A stretch of 19,049 nt of DNA from Dictyocoela muelleri (GCA_016256075.1 SDVU01000153.1:1-19049), one strand, 5' to 3'; shown: positions 1 through 8,734, counted from the stretch's first letter. Notes: generated by a model not told the origin, from the letters alone. Translations and numbers: made by a program.

Positions 1-84
1 ATATAAATCTATTTATTTGTGAATGCATATTGAAAGATTTTAACACCTTGCAATCCACCTTGATTTAATATTAACTTTTTTTTT

Positions 85-332
85 CATTTAACTTTATTGG
101 CTTTCTCTTCTCATTGACGAAAAACGTTCCCCTAAATTGAACCATTCCCAAAACCTCTTGTTTGTAGGCAATTTTTTAAAAAAATCTTGCCCTTAAACAG
201 AGAATACACTGTATATTTAAAACAATACTTTGGCCGCTTAAAACATTACCTGTAAATACGACACTACCGAGATTCGAACCCCGATACTATAATGTTACAT
301 TTAAGAGTGCTAACAACAGAGCTATATGGTCA
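85..332 (-). mobile_element. tRNA-derived SINE, copy 1 (3'-truncated or decayed)
   Basis: Read on the minus strand, the right end starts with a tRNA-like head. It has an A-box-like TAGCTCTGTTGTTAGC near 324-309 and a B-box GGTTCGAATCTC near 281-270. Going left, the body matches the other SINE copies: the ACTGTATATTT block near 207-217, the GGCCGCTTAA block near 231-240, and TTGACGA near 114-120, which corresponds to TTGACGA in copy 5. Similarity fades left of about 85 and the usual 3' tail is not found, so this copy is 3'-truncated or too diverged to follow. It lies head-to-head with SINE copy 2. It encodes no protein and, as known for SINEs, would have depended on a LINE reverse transcriptase, none of which lies in this window. 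Confidence 0.7.
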
Positions 333-377
333 CTAATTTAATCTATTCCACCATAAGATAAACATATTGATAAAACT

Positions 378-445
378 TGAAATTTTAGATAATTTACATT
401 TCGCAATGAAATTTTAGATAATTTACATTTCGCAATGAAATTTTA
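378..445. repeat. 29-bp tandem duplication, two units plus a partial third
   Basis: A 29-bp unit beginning TGAAATTTTAGATAATTT occurs at 378-406 and again, identical, at 407-435. The first 10 bases of a third copy follow. It sits in the 245-bp spacer between two head-to-head SINE heads. Identity of the units suggests recent slippage. No gene is visible in this spacer. Confidence 0.9.
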
Positions 446-578
446 TTGCATCGATCTGATAGAAAAACCAATTTTCAATCGAAGACTCTGAAATAGCTAT
501 GCTGTAAAAAAACTTATTGGCATTACTTTTCTACTATTTGTAATTTTTAATTTTTATCGATTTCTAAAATAAGTAACG

Positions 579-942
579 GGCTAGATATCTCAGTGGATAA
601 CACTCTTCAATGTGAATTTTACGTATCGATGTTTGAATCCCGCTTACGTCACATTTTAATAAATAAATATGGAATGGCATTAAGCGGTAAATAACTATAG
701 AAATATAGTATTAATATACATTTATTCTAGTGTAGTAGAGCTGATTAAGACTTGGCATAACATGACAACGTAGTAGAAGAGACTCGCGATAAGTGAGGGA
801 ATGATTTCGGCGACGCATCAGGGTAAAATGTGGCGGAAAAAATTATGAGAATCTTCTAATTACCTGTTCTTGCTGAGTCAATAATAAAACGAAAATTGTG
901 TATACAGCTGGGCTTTGGGTAGCTCTTTAGTGACGTATATTT
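579..942 (+). mobile_element. tRNA-derived SINE, copy 2, 5' part (head and body)
   Basis: The head (579-652) is tRNA-like. It has a recognisable D-loop AGTGGATAACA after TAGATATCTC (A box) and a B box GTTTGAATCCC near 632-642. The body then follows in family order: GCATTAAGCGGT, ACTATAGAAATATAGTA, GATTAAGACTTGGCATAACA, GGCGACGCATC, TTACCTGTTCTTGCTGAGTC, GTATACAGCTGGGCTT and GACGTATATTT. The copy stops exactly where the foldback element at 943 begins. The sequence that should follow is resumed at 1785, after a 74-bp repetition of this copy's last segment (869-942). Confidence 0.8.
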
Positions 943-1784
943 AAAAGAGCTTGTCGGAATTTCGCCTGTAGGCGAAATTCCGGTTTTTGCCAAACAATTT
1001 CAACTCAGAATTTCGCCAACGTACTCTATATCCATAGAAGCAAGAAAAAAGGCCTAAAAATGATAATAAGTAATAAATAAAAATACATATTTGACCCTAT
1101 CTCGTTATGTTATCATGGGTGTGTATATTTTTTCTTCGTTAATAGACATATATACTTAATTAATATAAATAAATAAAAAAATATACAACCCCATGACAAC
1201 ATAACGAGAAATGGGCAAATATGTATTTTTGGCCATTACTTATTATCATTTTTAGGAGTTTTTTCTGGCTTCTATGAATATAGAGTACCAAATCTTTTTT
1301 AAACGTTCATTCAGTATTTTAAACAAAATTTTATTGGTAAGAATTCTTCTTTTAGCCCTATTTTTAATCATGCTTCTTAGTATGTTTTTGAAAGAAATAT
1401 AAATTTTCTCCCCACAACAAAAAATAGTATTGTGGGATCCAGAGAGGATTCAAAAACATAGTAAAACTGAAAATGTCAAACTTGTGCATGTTTGTTTATT
1501 CGTAAAGAATAGATATGAAAACTAAGAAAAAAGAATTTATGATTTTCATAAGGAAATTTGCTGTATTCCGTCATAATAATAAAAACAAAATTTTTTTATT
1601 TATGTAAAAATGAGAAGTACTTCTATATAAACCACATTTTTTCTTCTTAGACAAATTAAATAAGTGGATTTTTAATTAATAAATATTTTTTGTTCTCAAT
1701 ATTGTAATATTTTACAATTATTTATGATTTTATTTTTTTGGCGAAATTCCGGGTCGAATTTTTTTGGCGAAATTCCGGTTAACG
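943..1784. mobile_element. Foldback (palindromic) non-coding element FB1
   Basis: An 842-bp element between the two parts of SINE-2. Its ends carry the 11-mer GGAATTTCGCC in both orientations: 956-966 forward, 971-981 inverted, 1008-1017 forward (10 of 11 bases), then 1740-1750 and 1766-1776 inverted. The left end therefore folds on itself, and left and right ends are inverted relative to each other. Inside are a large hairpin (1021-1288) and a smaller one (arms near 1376-1392 and 1449-1465). No coding frame is seen. It has the build of a foldback or MITE-like DNA element moved by a transposase encoded elsewhere. It is flanked by a 74-bp direct duplication of SINE sequence, far longer than the 2-10 bp usual for DNA transposons. 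Confidence 0.65.
1021..1288. repeat. Large inverted repeat inside FB1
   Basis: The left arm begins GTACTCTATATCCATAGAAG and the right arm ends in its imperfect reverse complement, CTTCTATGAATATAGAGTAC. Matching continues inward through the TAATAAGTAAT/ATTACTTATTA, AAATACATATTTG/CAAATATGTATTT and TCTCGTTATGTTATCATGGG segments to a loop of about 45 bp near 1133-1176. Arms are about 110 bp with only a few mismatches and small indels. Such a structure would form a strong hairpin in single-stranded DNA or RNA. Confidence 0.9.
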
Positions 1785-1942
1785 CTTGCTGAGTAAATAA
1801 TAAAACAAAAATTGCGTATACAGCTGGTATTTGGGTAGCTTAGTAGTTACGTATATTTGTAGCATGAATCAAGGTCTAAAGACCACGGTAAGAAAAAACT
1901 CTCCGGTTTGGCAGATATGAATGTTTTCAGCTTGTAATATAG
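1785..1942 (+). mobile_element. tRNA-derived SINE, copy 2, 3' part
   Basis: This begins with a second copy of CTTGCTGAGT...GACGTATATTT (1785-1858, diverged about 13% from 869-942). It then runs to the family's 3' end: AAGGTCTAAAGACCACGG, CTCTCCGGTTTGGCAG and AGCTTGTAATATA. It may be the remainder of SINE-2 after an insertion that duplicated 74 bp, or a fragment of a separate SINE. The first reading is favoured because the order is right and the break falls at the element edges. No clear target-site duplication joins 579 and 1942. Confidence 0.7.
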
Positions 1943-1989
1943 ATAGTCTCAAAATAAACATTTGAAATCTTGAAAGAAAAAATTGCAGA

Positions 1990-2100
1990 TAAAAAAAACT
2001 AAATTAGCATTTAAAAAAACTAAGTAATCCTTTTAAAAAAACTAAGTAAACCTTTTAAAAAAACTAAGTAATCATTTTAAAAAAACTATAATCCTTTTAA
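1990..2100. repeat. 22-bp tandem array 1 (about 5 units)
   Basis: Five units of about 22 bp built on TTTTAAAAAAACTAAGTAAT plus CC; the first and last are degenerate. The array starts about 48 bp past the SINE-2 3' end. It is the first of three 22-bp-period arrays in the window that do not share sequence. Confidence 0.85.
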
Positions 2101-2228
2101 GGTCAACTAATTTTTTAGAGCGAGGTTCAGGAACTCTGTGGCCGCGGGCACTATAGCGCTCACCGTTTGTTCACGTTTCGACCAAAAAAAACCAATTTTT
2201 TTATATAAATTATTTTAAAAGAATATTT
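2101..2228. other. Spacer with a GC-rich patch, no gene seen
   Basis: Between the array and Merlin-1 lies a conspicuously GC-rich block (about 2120-2170) containing GGCCGCGGGCACTATAGCGC. It is followed by TTCGACCAAAAAAAACCAA, which loosely resembles the ends of the MULE family in this window. It may be the worn terminus of another transposon. No protein or RNA gene could be supported. Confidence 0.35.
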
Positions 2229-2308
2229 GGATCAGGTCCTTTTTTTGACCCCAGGGGTCAAAAAAGGACTTGTTAAAATAAATATATTTTTTTAAAAAAT
2301 TTACCCTT

Positions 2309-2873
2309 ATGTATTCAATTTTTGAGTGGGAAGCTATGTGCTTTACTAAAACAGCCATTGATTTGTATTTGTTCTATTTGAACAAGGTTTATTATAAAAC
2401 AGCAGAATATGCATCTGCAACTTTTCTATGAATCTTTTTAAAACAAATAGAAATAAAGACTTTTTGGCTTGGCGTTATATAAATAAAAACTGCGCAGACT
2501 ATAAAATTTATAAAAGTGTTAGAGATAGCAGTTTTTTTTTGAAAATTTTTCTGTAGATATAAAAAATGTTTTTATGATACTTATAAAATATGCAGTTAGA
2601 ACCCCGTTGTATTCTATTGTTGAAAGTGTAGAAATTAATCGAAAGACTGTTTATAAAATTTTAAATAAGTTGGTTTATAAATACATGCTCCCGATTTTAA
2701 TGAAAATAAGCTTGGTGGGTCAGATAGAATAGTTCAAGTTGACGAGACCATGATGAATTTTAATGCAAGAGCCCTATAGGCTGATCTTCAGGATACAGAA
2801 TCGATGATTATGCATCGTGGAAATAGACTCAATAATCACAAGAGTTTTTGCTACTATAATTCAAGATTAACTC
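2309..2873 (+). pseudogene. Merlin-1 ISXO2-like transposase, 5' half (decayed)
   Basis: A DDE transposase of the Merlin/IS1016 family, which cuts and rejoins DNA at the element's terminal repeats. The ATG at 2309 opens a frame reading MYSIFEWEAMC, a plausible N-terminus, which soon meets a stop. Further on, GGSDRIVQVDETMMNF (about 2713-2760) holds the first catalytic Asp in the family's Q-[IV]-DET motif, and MHRGNRLNN (about 2811-2838) matches the family's HRGR block. Between these two an extra stretch of about 14 codons with an in-frame stop separates motifs that normally lie close together. The expected zinc-ribbon cysteines are not clear. Several stops and frame changes show it is dead. 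The reading frame is then interrupted by MULE-1 just before the second Asp. Confidence 0.8.
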
Positions 2874-4420
2874 AAAAATCCAGTTTTACGACCAAAAGTG
2901 AAAAAAAACTGGGTTTTCGACCAGAAAATAAAAATTTTATTAGAGAAAAAAATTATAAATCAATTAATTTAATTTACACTTAAAACTAAAGAGGATTGCC
3001 ATTAAATAATCCATATGATAAAATTCCTTGTATTTTTTGACCAAATCCGTAATAATAACTTTAATCACAACATTATCACCTGAATATAATGAATACAATA
3101 AATAAATTTCATTTATAACCTGTTCCTTGACAAGCTATTCTCCTATTTCATTTATGTATTGTTTTTTGTTTCTATAAGAGAATTTAGGGCCCTATATAAA
3201 CCTTCGAGACTATTGGTTGTTCTGGGTATATTTTCTAGAGTCCTCATATAATCATTCCAGAAGTGTATCTTTTTATTGCCGCGATTAGAAGACGTACAAT
3301 AATATAATTGCAAAAAACATGATAATAGAGATACAAAATACCAAGTCCTTATGTTCTAAAAATATAAAAAGAGTTTTTCAGTCTCTATTAATACATTGTC
3401 TTCCGGAACAAATGATAATGCCAATATCATTTTCATCTGCATTCTAAAATCACCATTCATTTGGTAAAGTTTTGTAAATCCTAAATTTTGAACCTTTCTA
3501 CACACAATTTGCCCTAGATGTAAATTACATCCATATTGTTTCGATTATTGAAATATTTTCTTAAAAGAAACATGTCTAGCAAATTCAAAATCAAGAACCA
3601 TATTTTCCAGATCTCTCATATTATTATCAATTTTTAAAAAACCGAACAACTTATAATATGAAGATATGTTTGTTCTTCTCTTAAAACAAAAAACTAAATG
3701 GGACATGTGATCCTCTTATATTGCATTGAATAGTAAATAACTGCTCAAAACCATAAGGTGCTGTTTAAAGGCTCGTCTCTCAACCTAATCTTATTATTTT
3801 TTAAATGTATAATGTTTGAATTGTTCCAAACACAATTATACTATCTATTTCATTCATGCCACTATCATAAAGTAAAAAAATTCTTTCCATTCTGGGTTTT
3901 TGTTATCTCATAAGGAATATCATACCCATTTAAAATAGGAAAATTGTTGGTTCTTCTAGATTTTACAATAGTATCTCAAACATTGTCATAATTAAAGTGT
4001 AGATTATATTTTAAATCAATATATTTTATAATTCTGTATATGAGATCTCTTGCAGATTCTTTGCTTTTTAAAATTTCGGTTTTTATTTTACTCATTAATT
4101 TTGCATGCTTGACTTTTCTTCTTGTGGAAGATGATCATGATGAGTCGGGTTTTGAAAAATATAATCCATAGAGATGTACATTCTGGATTTACAATATCTT
4201 TTGTTACACCTCCATCCATTACACTTTTATAGTTAATATATAGTTATAGCAGTAACCTAACATTGTTATTTCTCTTTCCCTCTATTATTTATTATAAATT
4301 TATCTTTTAGATTTTCTTCTTTATATTTAAGGGATATTTTTTTCAAGAAATAGAATAAAATTTTTATTTTCTGGTCGAAAACCCAGATTTTTCACTTCTG
4401 GCCGAAAAACCGGGTTTTTC
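2874..4420 (-). mobile_element. MULE-1: Mutator-like element nested in Merlin-1
   Basis: Terminal inverted repeats of about 65 bp: left 2874-2942, right about 4354-4420. The shared inner core is CTGGGTTTTCGACCAGAAAA with AAAATTTTATT, and an outer part resembles AAAAACCCGGTTTTTCGGCC. The interior carries a minus-strand MULE transposase relic. It interrupts the transposase of Merlin-1 and is therefore younger than it. AAAAATCCAG (2874) and AAAAATCCGG (4431-4440) may be a direct repeat of about 10 bp, the right size for a MULE target duplication, but the left one also lies inside the TIR alignment, so the exact right boundary (4420 to 4440) is uncertain. Confidence 0.75.
3150..4219 (-). pseudogene. 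MULE-1 transposase (decayed)
   Basis: Minus-strand translation, with several frame changes and stops, gives MULE transposase blocks in the correct order. A possible start is MDGGVTKDIV at 4219. Then come FGTIQTL, RLRDEPLNST (where the first catalytic Asp is expected), EQLF, REEQTYL, VLDFEFARHVSF (second Asp, DFE motif), GCNLHLGQIVCRKVQNLGF (the family's G-C-x-F/L-H-x-x-Q block), LYQMNGDFRMQMKMILALSF-VPED, and near 3180-3260 RTTNSLEGLYRALNS (the RTNN-x-x-E-x-x-H-x-x-LN block, with Tyr in place of His). These blocks are diagnostic of MULE transposases. The gene is non-functional but still readable, so moderately young. N-terminal zinc finger: not clear. Confidence 0.8.
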
Positions 4421-4442
4421 ATCTCTTGTGAAAAATCCGGAC

Positions 4443-4769
4443 AGCTCGCAAAAATACAATTATTATGATAATGTTGCGTCGGTTGCACCAAACAGTATTA
4501 TTTGGACTGAATAGGACAGGTCATATACTTGTTTACCAAATTATAACTTTATGCATAATACAGTTTGTCATAAATATAACATTATGAACAATGAAAATGG
4601 TGTCAATATTCAAGCTGTAGAATCATCTAATAATATTATTAAATGTGAAATTAAAAAAAGAAAAGGTGTGTTAACAAGTAATAGGAAAAAGTTTTTAAAT
4701 GAAATTTGTTATTATTTTAATAACAAAAGAGACTATTTAAATGCGATATTAAATCTTTTAAAGAATTAA
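4443..4769 (+). pseudogene. Merlin-1 ISXO2-like transposase, C-terminal half
   Basis: Resumes the Merlin reading frame after the nested MULE. APNSIIWTE (about 4485-4513) is the family's PNSxIWTD block carrying the second catalytic acidic residue, here Glu, followed by an in-frame stop at 4510-4515. Downstream the frame is open to 4769 and matches the family's C-terminus: DRSYTCLPNYNFMHNTVCHK, GVNIQAVESSNNIIK (third acidic residue in the AVES block) and a basic tail ending FNNKRDYLNAILNLLKN. An ATG-initiated stretch of 72 aa (4551-4769) is the intact part, but it is only a fragment of the enzyme and not an independent gene. Confidence 0.85.
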
Positions 4770-4877
4770 ATTAATTTATTAATAACATTTTTTATTTATT
4801 TTAATTTTTATTTTCAAATTTTTGGGGGTCAAAAAATGGACCTGATGCCTCTGGGGGTCAAAAAAAGAACCAGATCC

Positions 4878-5890
4878 AAAGATTTTATTTAAAACACGAG
4901 TATATCAGAGCAATAGAAAATATATTTTCTTTTTAGAGCTAACATTTGATTATAGAAAATTTCATAAAAAAACGTTGTGTTCTTCTCGTACCCATTGTGT
5001 TTTCCTGTTTTTTTATGGTAGTGATATCCTGTATCCGTTGTAGAACCTAAAATTCTCATAATTTTATTTTTAAAAATATTTGAAAATAAATTTCAATTTC
5101 AAAATTACAATTTTTTATATTACAAATCATTTTATTATAACAAAATTTTTTAAATTAAAATTTACTAAATAAAAATGTTCATTTATTTATTTATAAAGTG
5201 GACACCATAGATCCTGGACATCCACAGTCCCGTGACAATTAATATAATATGCAAATATTCAATAATTAGATAGATGCATGGCAAGCTTATATTTACGCCC
5301 CTGTTCCCATGTCTTGTTTAACAGCTTTCATATTTGCCGCGAATATCCATAATGTACACTGGTGTGTCTGCTAACCCGCATTCATCTGGATAAATCATAT
5401 TATGTCACTGTATTGTTGAATGCTCATGGCGAAAACCCACCGGACTTCTATAATTTAAGAAGTATTTCTTTTAATCGGAATTAGTTAAAGTCGTTTACGT
5501 GTATAATTTATCTTTTTCATACCTCTAAATATTGAATATATTAATGTTTCAATATTATTCCCATTTAATTTTTATTGTATATCAGTAAAAAAAACATCGT
5601 TTTAATTATCAACAATATTTATAATCATCGGCCCTATATTATTAATTATATTTTATAGTTTTTTTTTGATTTTATTTTCGAAAATTGTAAGAAAAATTAG
5701 CAATCGTGCTTATTGATTCGATTATCCGCCTTTTGGTGTAATAAGATATCGATAAAGTTGTCGATATTTATGGCAAGCTTTTATTTTAGTTTATCAATAT
5801 TTCAATGGCCTTGACAAGGATTTTTGTCACAATTACTTTTGATTTTATTTGCATTCTTAGGGATTGTTGAATTTTAAAAAAAATATTAAA
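4878..5890. other. About 1 kb with no recognised feature
   Basis: AT-rich sequence without a supported gene. A somewhat less AT-rich patch at 5210-5460 includes GTGGACACCATAGATCCTGG and a short minus-strand stretch reading YPDECGLADTPVYIMDIRGK (near 5340-5400), broken on both sides. This could be a worn coding fragment, but I could not assign it. Confidence 0.4.
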
Positions 5891-6410
5891 ATCGATCTAA
5901 GTAACTATAAAGATCGCTCTCACTAACTGAAAAAATCGCTCTCATTAACTAAAAAAACACTCTCATTAACTGAAAAAAAAACACTCTCATTAACTGAAAA
6001 GCTCGCTATCACTAACTAAAAAGATCGCTCTTACTAACTGAAAATATCATCCTAACTAGCTGTTAAGACAGCTTAACTAACTAAAAAGATCGCCTACTAA
6101 CTGAAAAGATCGCCCTAATAACTGAAGAGATCATTCTCTCTAGCTGAAAATATCGCTGCACTAACTGAAAATATCGCCACACTAACTGAAATGATCGCTT
6201 TACTAGCCGAAATGATCGCTCTCACTACCTTAAAAGATCGCTCACACTAACTTAAAAGATTGCTCTCGCTAATTGAAAAGATTGCTATTATTAATTGAAA
6301 AAATCGCTCTCACAAAATGAAAAGATCTATCTCGCTACCTAAAAATATCGCTCTAACTAACTGAAAAGATCGCCTAAATAACTGAAAAGATCGCAATCAC
6401 TAATTAAAAA
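5891..6410. repeat. 22-bp tandem array 2 (about 24 units)
   Basis: A 520-bp minisatellite of units close to GATCGCTCTCACTAACTG plus AAAA (22 bp). Units differ at several positions and by small indels (for example TCGCCTACTAACTG), so the array is older than arrays 1 and 3. On neither strand does it give a long open frame, because 22 is not a multiple of 3. It ends directly beside the truncated small frame at 6418-6582. Confidence 0.9.
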
Positions 6411-6417
6411 TTATGTA

Positions 6418-6582
6418 CTAATTGCCGAACACCAGTTCCTCAAACACACCATATCAGTACTCATTCCACATCAGTACTTCCTTAAACCAAATAACTTCAA
6501 TTTTAATACCCCTTATATAAAATGAGTCCAAACAATCCACCGTTTCGCCATTTTCTGACGAACTAGCAGATTTTTGAGACAT
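6418..6582 (-). pseudogene. Unidentified short reading frame, truncated by the minisatellite
   Basis: An ATG at 6582 opens 42 codons beginning MSQKSASSSENGETVDCLDS and containing FYIRGIKIEVIWFKEVLMWN. After one TGA the same frame continues YGVFEELVFGN to a TAG at 6418-6420, at the edge of 22-bp array 2. The base composition is less AT-rich than its surroundings and the N-terminus is Ser-rich. It looks like the start of a gene or transposon protein that was cut off, or overwritten, by the array. I do not recognise the family. Confidence 0.3.
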
Positions 6583-6908
6583 AATTAAAACTAAATAAAT
6601 TTCAAAAAAAATCCACACATTAAAAAAATGTTTTTAATTCATTGAATAATTTATTTAATGGTCGCTTATTTTTTTAAAAAAAAGGTTGATTTTTTATAAA
6701 AGCATAAAACTGAATAGCATTTAAATAAAAACCAGCGATTAAATGATAAAAAATTTATTTATGTTTTTAAAGTAACTTTTAAATGTAAAACATGCTATTA
6801 TTTAACATAAAAATATATTATTTACATAAAAAACATTATATAATTCTATGCTAATTTAATTTGTAAAAAAAGAGGAAAAAAATCGATAAAATGCAAATAA
6901 AAAATTTT

Positions 6909-7194
6909 GACACTCTATATTTAACGGGACACACGAAAGTATTCACTAAGAAGAGCTCATGAAAACCCGATTTCCTATTTGAGTTTCCCATGTGGAGATA
7001 TTAATGGTAGGGCATTTTAAATATTTTAAAAATACACAAATTACCAAATTTGGAAATGTCTAAATATAATAATTCCTGTATTTTAAAAATATTTTTTTAA
7101 TACAGCATCGGTAGGTTCTCATCATGGAAAACTCTATTATAAAATCGGATTTTCATGGGCTCTTCTGAGTGAATATTCCGAGTGCCCCGTTAAA
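6909..7194. repeat. Palindromic end A of Merlin-2
   Basis: The left arm TTAACGGGACACACGAAAGT plus ATTCACTAAGAAGAGCTCATG is mirrored at 7100-7194, whose reverse complement reads TTTAACGGGGCACTCGGAAT and ATTCACTCAGAAGAGCCCATG. Arms are about 80 bp at roughly 80% identity, with a centre of about 110 bp. Alternatively this is a separate non-autonomous MITE of the same family. Confidence 0.8.
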
Positions 7195-7309
7195 TAAAAG
7201 AATTAAAAAAAGAAAATAATTATTTAAGCTTTTAATAAAAAAAAGAAAAATTCGTTATAAAGTTTTTTTCAAAGCATAAATATTGAGTTTTTTTGTACAC
7301 AGGCTATAT

Positions 7310-8100
7310 TTATGCCAAAATCACGATGAATTCTCTTTTTGGTTAAATTAAGAGGCCTTCAATCAATTGAGCATGTTTAGCTATCTTTGGGTTTACGTAA
7401 ATGTATTTATGATTGACCGTTTATGTGTAAACCTCTTTTTTTATAGACCAATATACGCTCGCCACATATCAGATACAATATCACCTCCTTGTTTATATTT
7501 AAATCAATAAGTGGGTGAAGAGTGTCTTTATTGTGAAGCTCAACTTCATAAAAAAAGCAATTATCTCTAAAATACTCAACACCTCTGAAAATCCATAATG
7601 ATTTTTTAAATCTCCTTTCTTATATTTTCGGCGATTGAAAAACGATTCATCTATCTGCACTTCTTTTCCAGGACCACCAATTCGGGCCTATTAATAATGT
7701 AGTCCTTAGAAATACTAACGTCAAATCTCTTTTTATATAAGTAATATGAATTTGAGCACATTTTCGATTCATGAATAGCCTTTTTAGGCCCAATATCATA
7801 GTAGAAATATAGATAAGAAAATTTGAAAAATTTCAAAAAAATCAATGCGGCATTCAGAAAAATATGAGTTGTCATGAATTTATTTCTTGTTTAGACACGA
7901 CATATCCATGCAAAACCACTCGAACAATTCTTCTTCATATATAATTTCATGAAAATCCACATTTTGAACACGAAACTTTGTTTTAATAAATCACCAATCC
8001 TGTAATATTGCTATCCGCCGATCCTTACGTATGCATATATGACTAACGTACCATTTCTCATACTAACAATACATTTTTTGGTCTTACCATGGGGGTCAGA
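7310..8100 (-). pseudogene. Merlin-2 ISXO2-like transposase (decayed)
   Basis: Minus-strand blocks appear in family order. A zinc-knuckle-like WFCMDMSCLNKK lies near 7890-7925 and a helical region spans 7651-7875 (the longest open piece, 74 aa). GGPGKEVQIDESFFNRR follows near 7622-7677 with the first catalytic Asp (QIDES). KYKKG stands where the family has its HRGR block, then a strand block YFRDNCFFYEVE. SDMWRAYIGL (near 7447-7476) carries the second Asp in the strongly conserved SDxWRAYxG motif. TVNHKYIYVNP (near 7396-7428) is followed by HAQLIEGL near 7355-7380, where the third acidic residue sits. Frame changes and stops occur throughout, so it is inactive. It is only distantly related to Merlin-1: motif wording and terminal repeats both differ. 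Confidence 0.8.
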
Positions 8101-8140
8101 AAAAAAAGTTTTGCCGGCAAAACTATTCTAATATTCAATA

Positions 8141-8394
8141 TAAAGGCCTAGGTAAACCTCAGAAGAAGATCATGAAACCCGATTTCATATTTGATTTTTT
8201 CACGATGTGATGCTACTGTCGGGTATTTATGATTTTATATAGACTTATAAATAATCCAGAATGTATAAGCCCGTATGAAATCACAAATACCCCCATCAGT
8301 AGCATCTCTTTGTGGAAAACTCAAATAGGAAATCGGGTTTTTATGTGCTCTTCTAAGTAAATACTTCCGTGTACCCCGTTTAATATAGTGCGAC
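8141..8394. repeat. Palindromic end B of Merlin-2
   Basis: Right-arm motifs AATCGGGTTTTTATGTGCTC and TTCTAAGTAAATACTTCC are mirrored by the left arm (AGAAGAAGATCATGAAACCCGATTT, 8161-8185, cited as AAGATCATGAAACCCGATTT). Inside, ATGCTACTG...GGGTATTTATGATTT pairs with AAATCACAAATACCC...CAGTAGCAT. The left arm is more decayed than the right beyond 8160. Confidence 0.75.
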
Positions 8395-8734
8395 GATTTT
8401 TTTTAAATAAAACAGAGGCAAGAGTAAATTATAAGGTCAGGAAAATTATAAGGTCAGAGGGAAATATTGGCTAAAGTTAATTATAAAATGGAGGGGTATA
8501 TTGATAAGGTCGAGAGTAGATTTTTTTTGTCACTCTGGTATGAATTCTGCTGTTTGTAACATCTATTAAAATTTGATATTGATAAAAATTTTAATTTAAA
8601 AGGTGGAGAGAAAAATTTAAAAGCTGTGAGTAAATTAATAAGAGGGGAAATTTGATTTTTTTTTGGGGGTGGAGGGGATTCTTATAAAAAAACTTCCCAT
8701 AAACCCTTAAACGACCGACTGCACATAATGTGTA
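8395..8734. other. Spacer with short imperfect repeats, no gene
   Basis: Purine-biased sequence with a short imperfect motif, AATTATAAGGTCAG, repeated two to three times around 8425-8520. A G-rich stretch, TTTTTTTTTGGGGGTGGAGG, lies near 8658-8680. No coding frame or RNA gene is supported. Confidence 0.5.

Larger units (their letters stand above)
2229..4877 (+). mobile_element. Merlin-1: Merlin/IS1016-type DNA transposon with a nested MULE
   Basis: The outer ends are inverted repeats. The left is GGATCAGGTCCTTTTTTTGA followed by CCCCAGGGGTC. The right (4822-4877) has GGGGGTCAAAAAATGGACCTG and a second, outermost GGGGGTCAAAAAAAGAACCAG ending at ATCC. The interior encodes the two halves of an ISXO2-like transposase on the plus strand, separated by MULE-1 at 2874-4420. 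The flanks AAAGAATATT (left) and AAAGATTTTA (right) could be a decayed target-site duplication of about 9-10 bp (8 of 10 match), the size usual for Merlin. Removing the inserted MULE leaves about 1.1 kb, typical of a Merlin element. Confidence 0.8.
6909..8394 (-). mobile_element. Merlin-2: second Merlin-type transposon with palindromic ends
   Basis: The left end GACACTCTATATTTAACGGG (6909) and the right end, read in reverse as GTCGCACTATATTAAACGGG (from 8394), are inverted repeats. They continue through a block like GAAGTATTCACTTAGAAGAG and then ACCCGATTTCCTATTTGAG. In addition each end is itself a palindrome: 6909-7194 holds a second inverted copy of the terminal repeat, and 8141-8394 does likewise. 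The interior encodes a minus-strand ISXO2-like transposase relic. The outermost bases are shared only between 6909 and 8394, which favours one element of about 1.49 kb over two flanking MITEs. No convincing target-site duplication was found. Confidence 0.6.

Noticed and set aside
257-332. A functional tRNA gene (also at 579-652, 17105-17178 and 18200-18273)
   Set aside because: A and B boxes are present, but the D-stem and anticodon arm do not fold properly, no T-run terminator follows, and each is joined to the same SINE body. They are SINE heads.
5340-5400. Coding fragment YPDECGLADTPVYIMDIRGK on the minus strand
   Set aside because: Only about 25 codons are open, with stops or frame breaks on either side and an equally open opposite strand; no family could be named.
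5891-6410. CRISPR array
   Set aside because: The 22-bp units are contiguous with no unique spacers, and the surroundings are eukaryotic.
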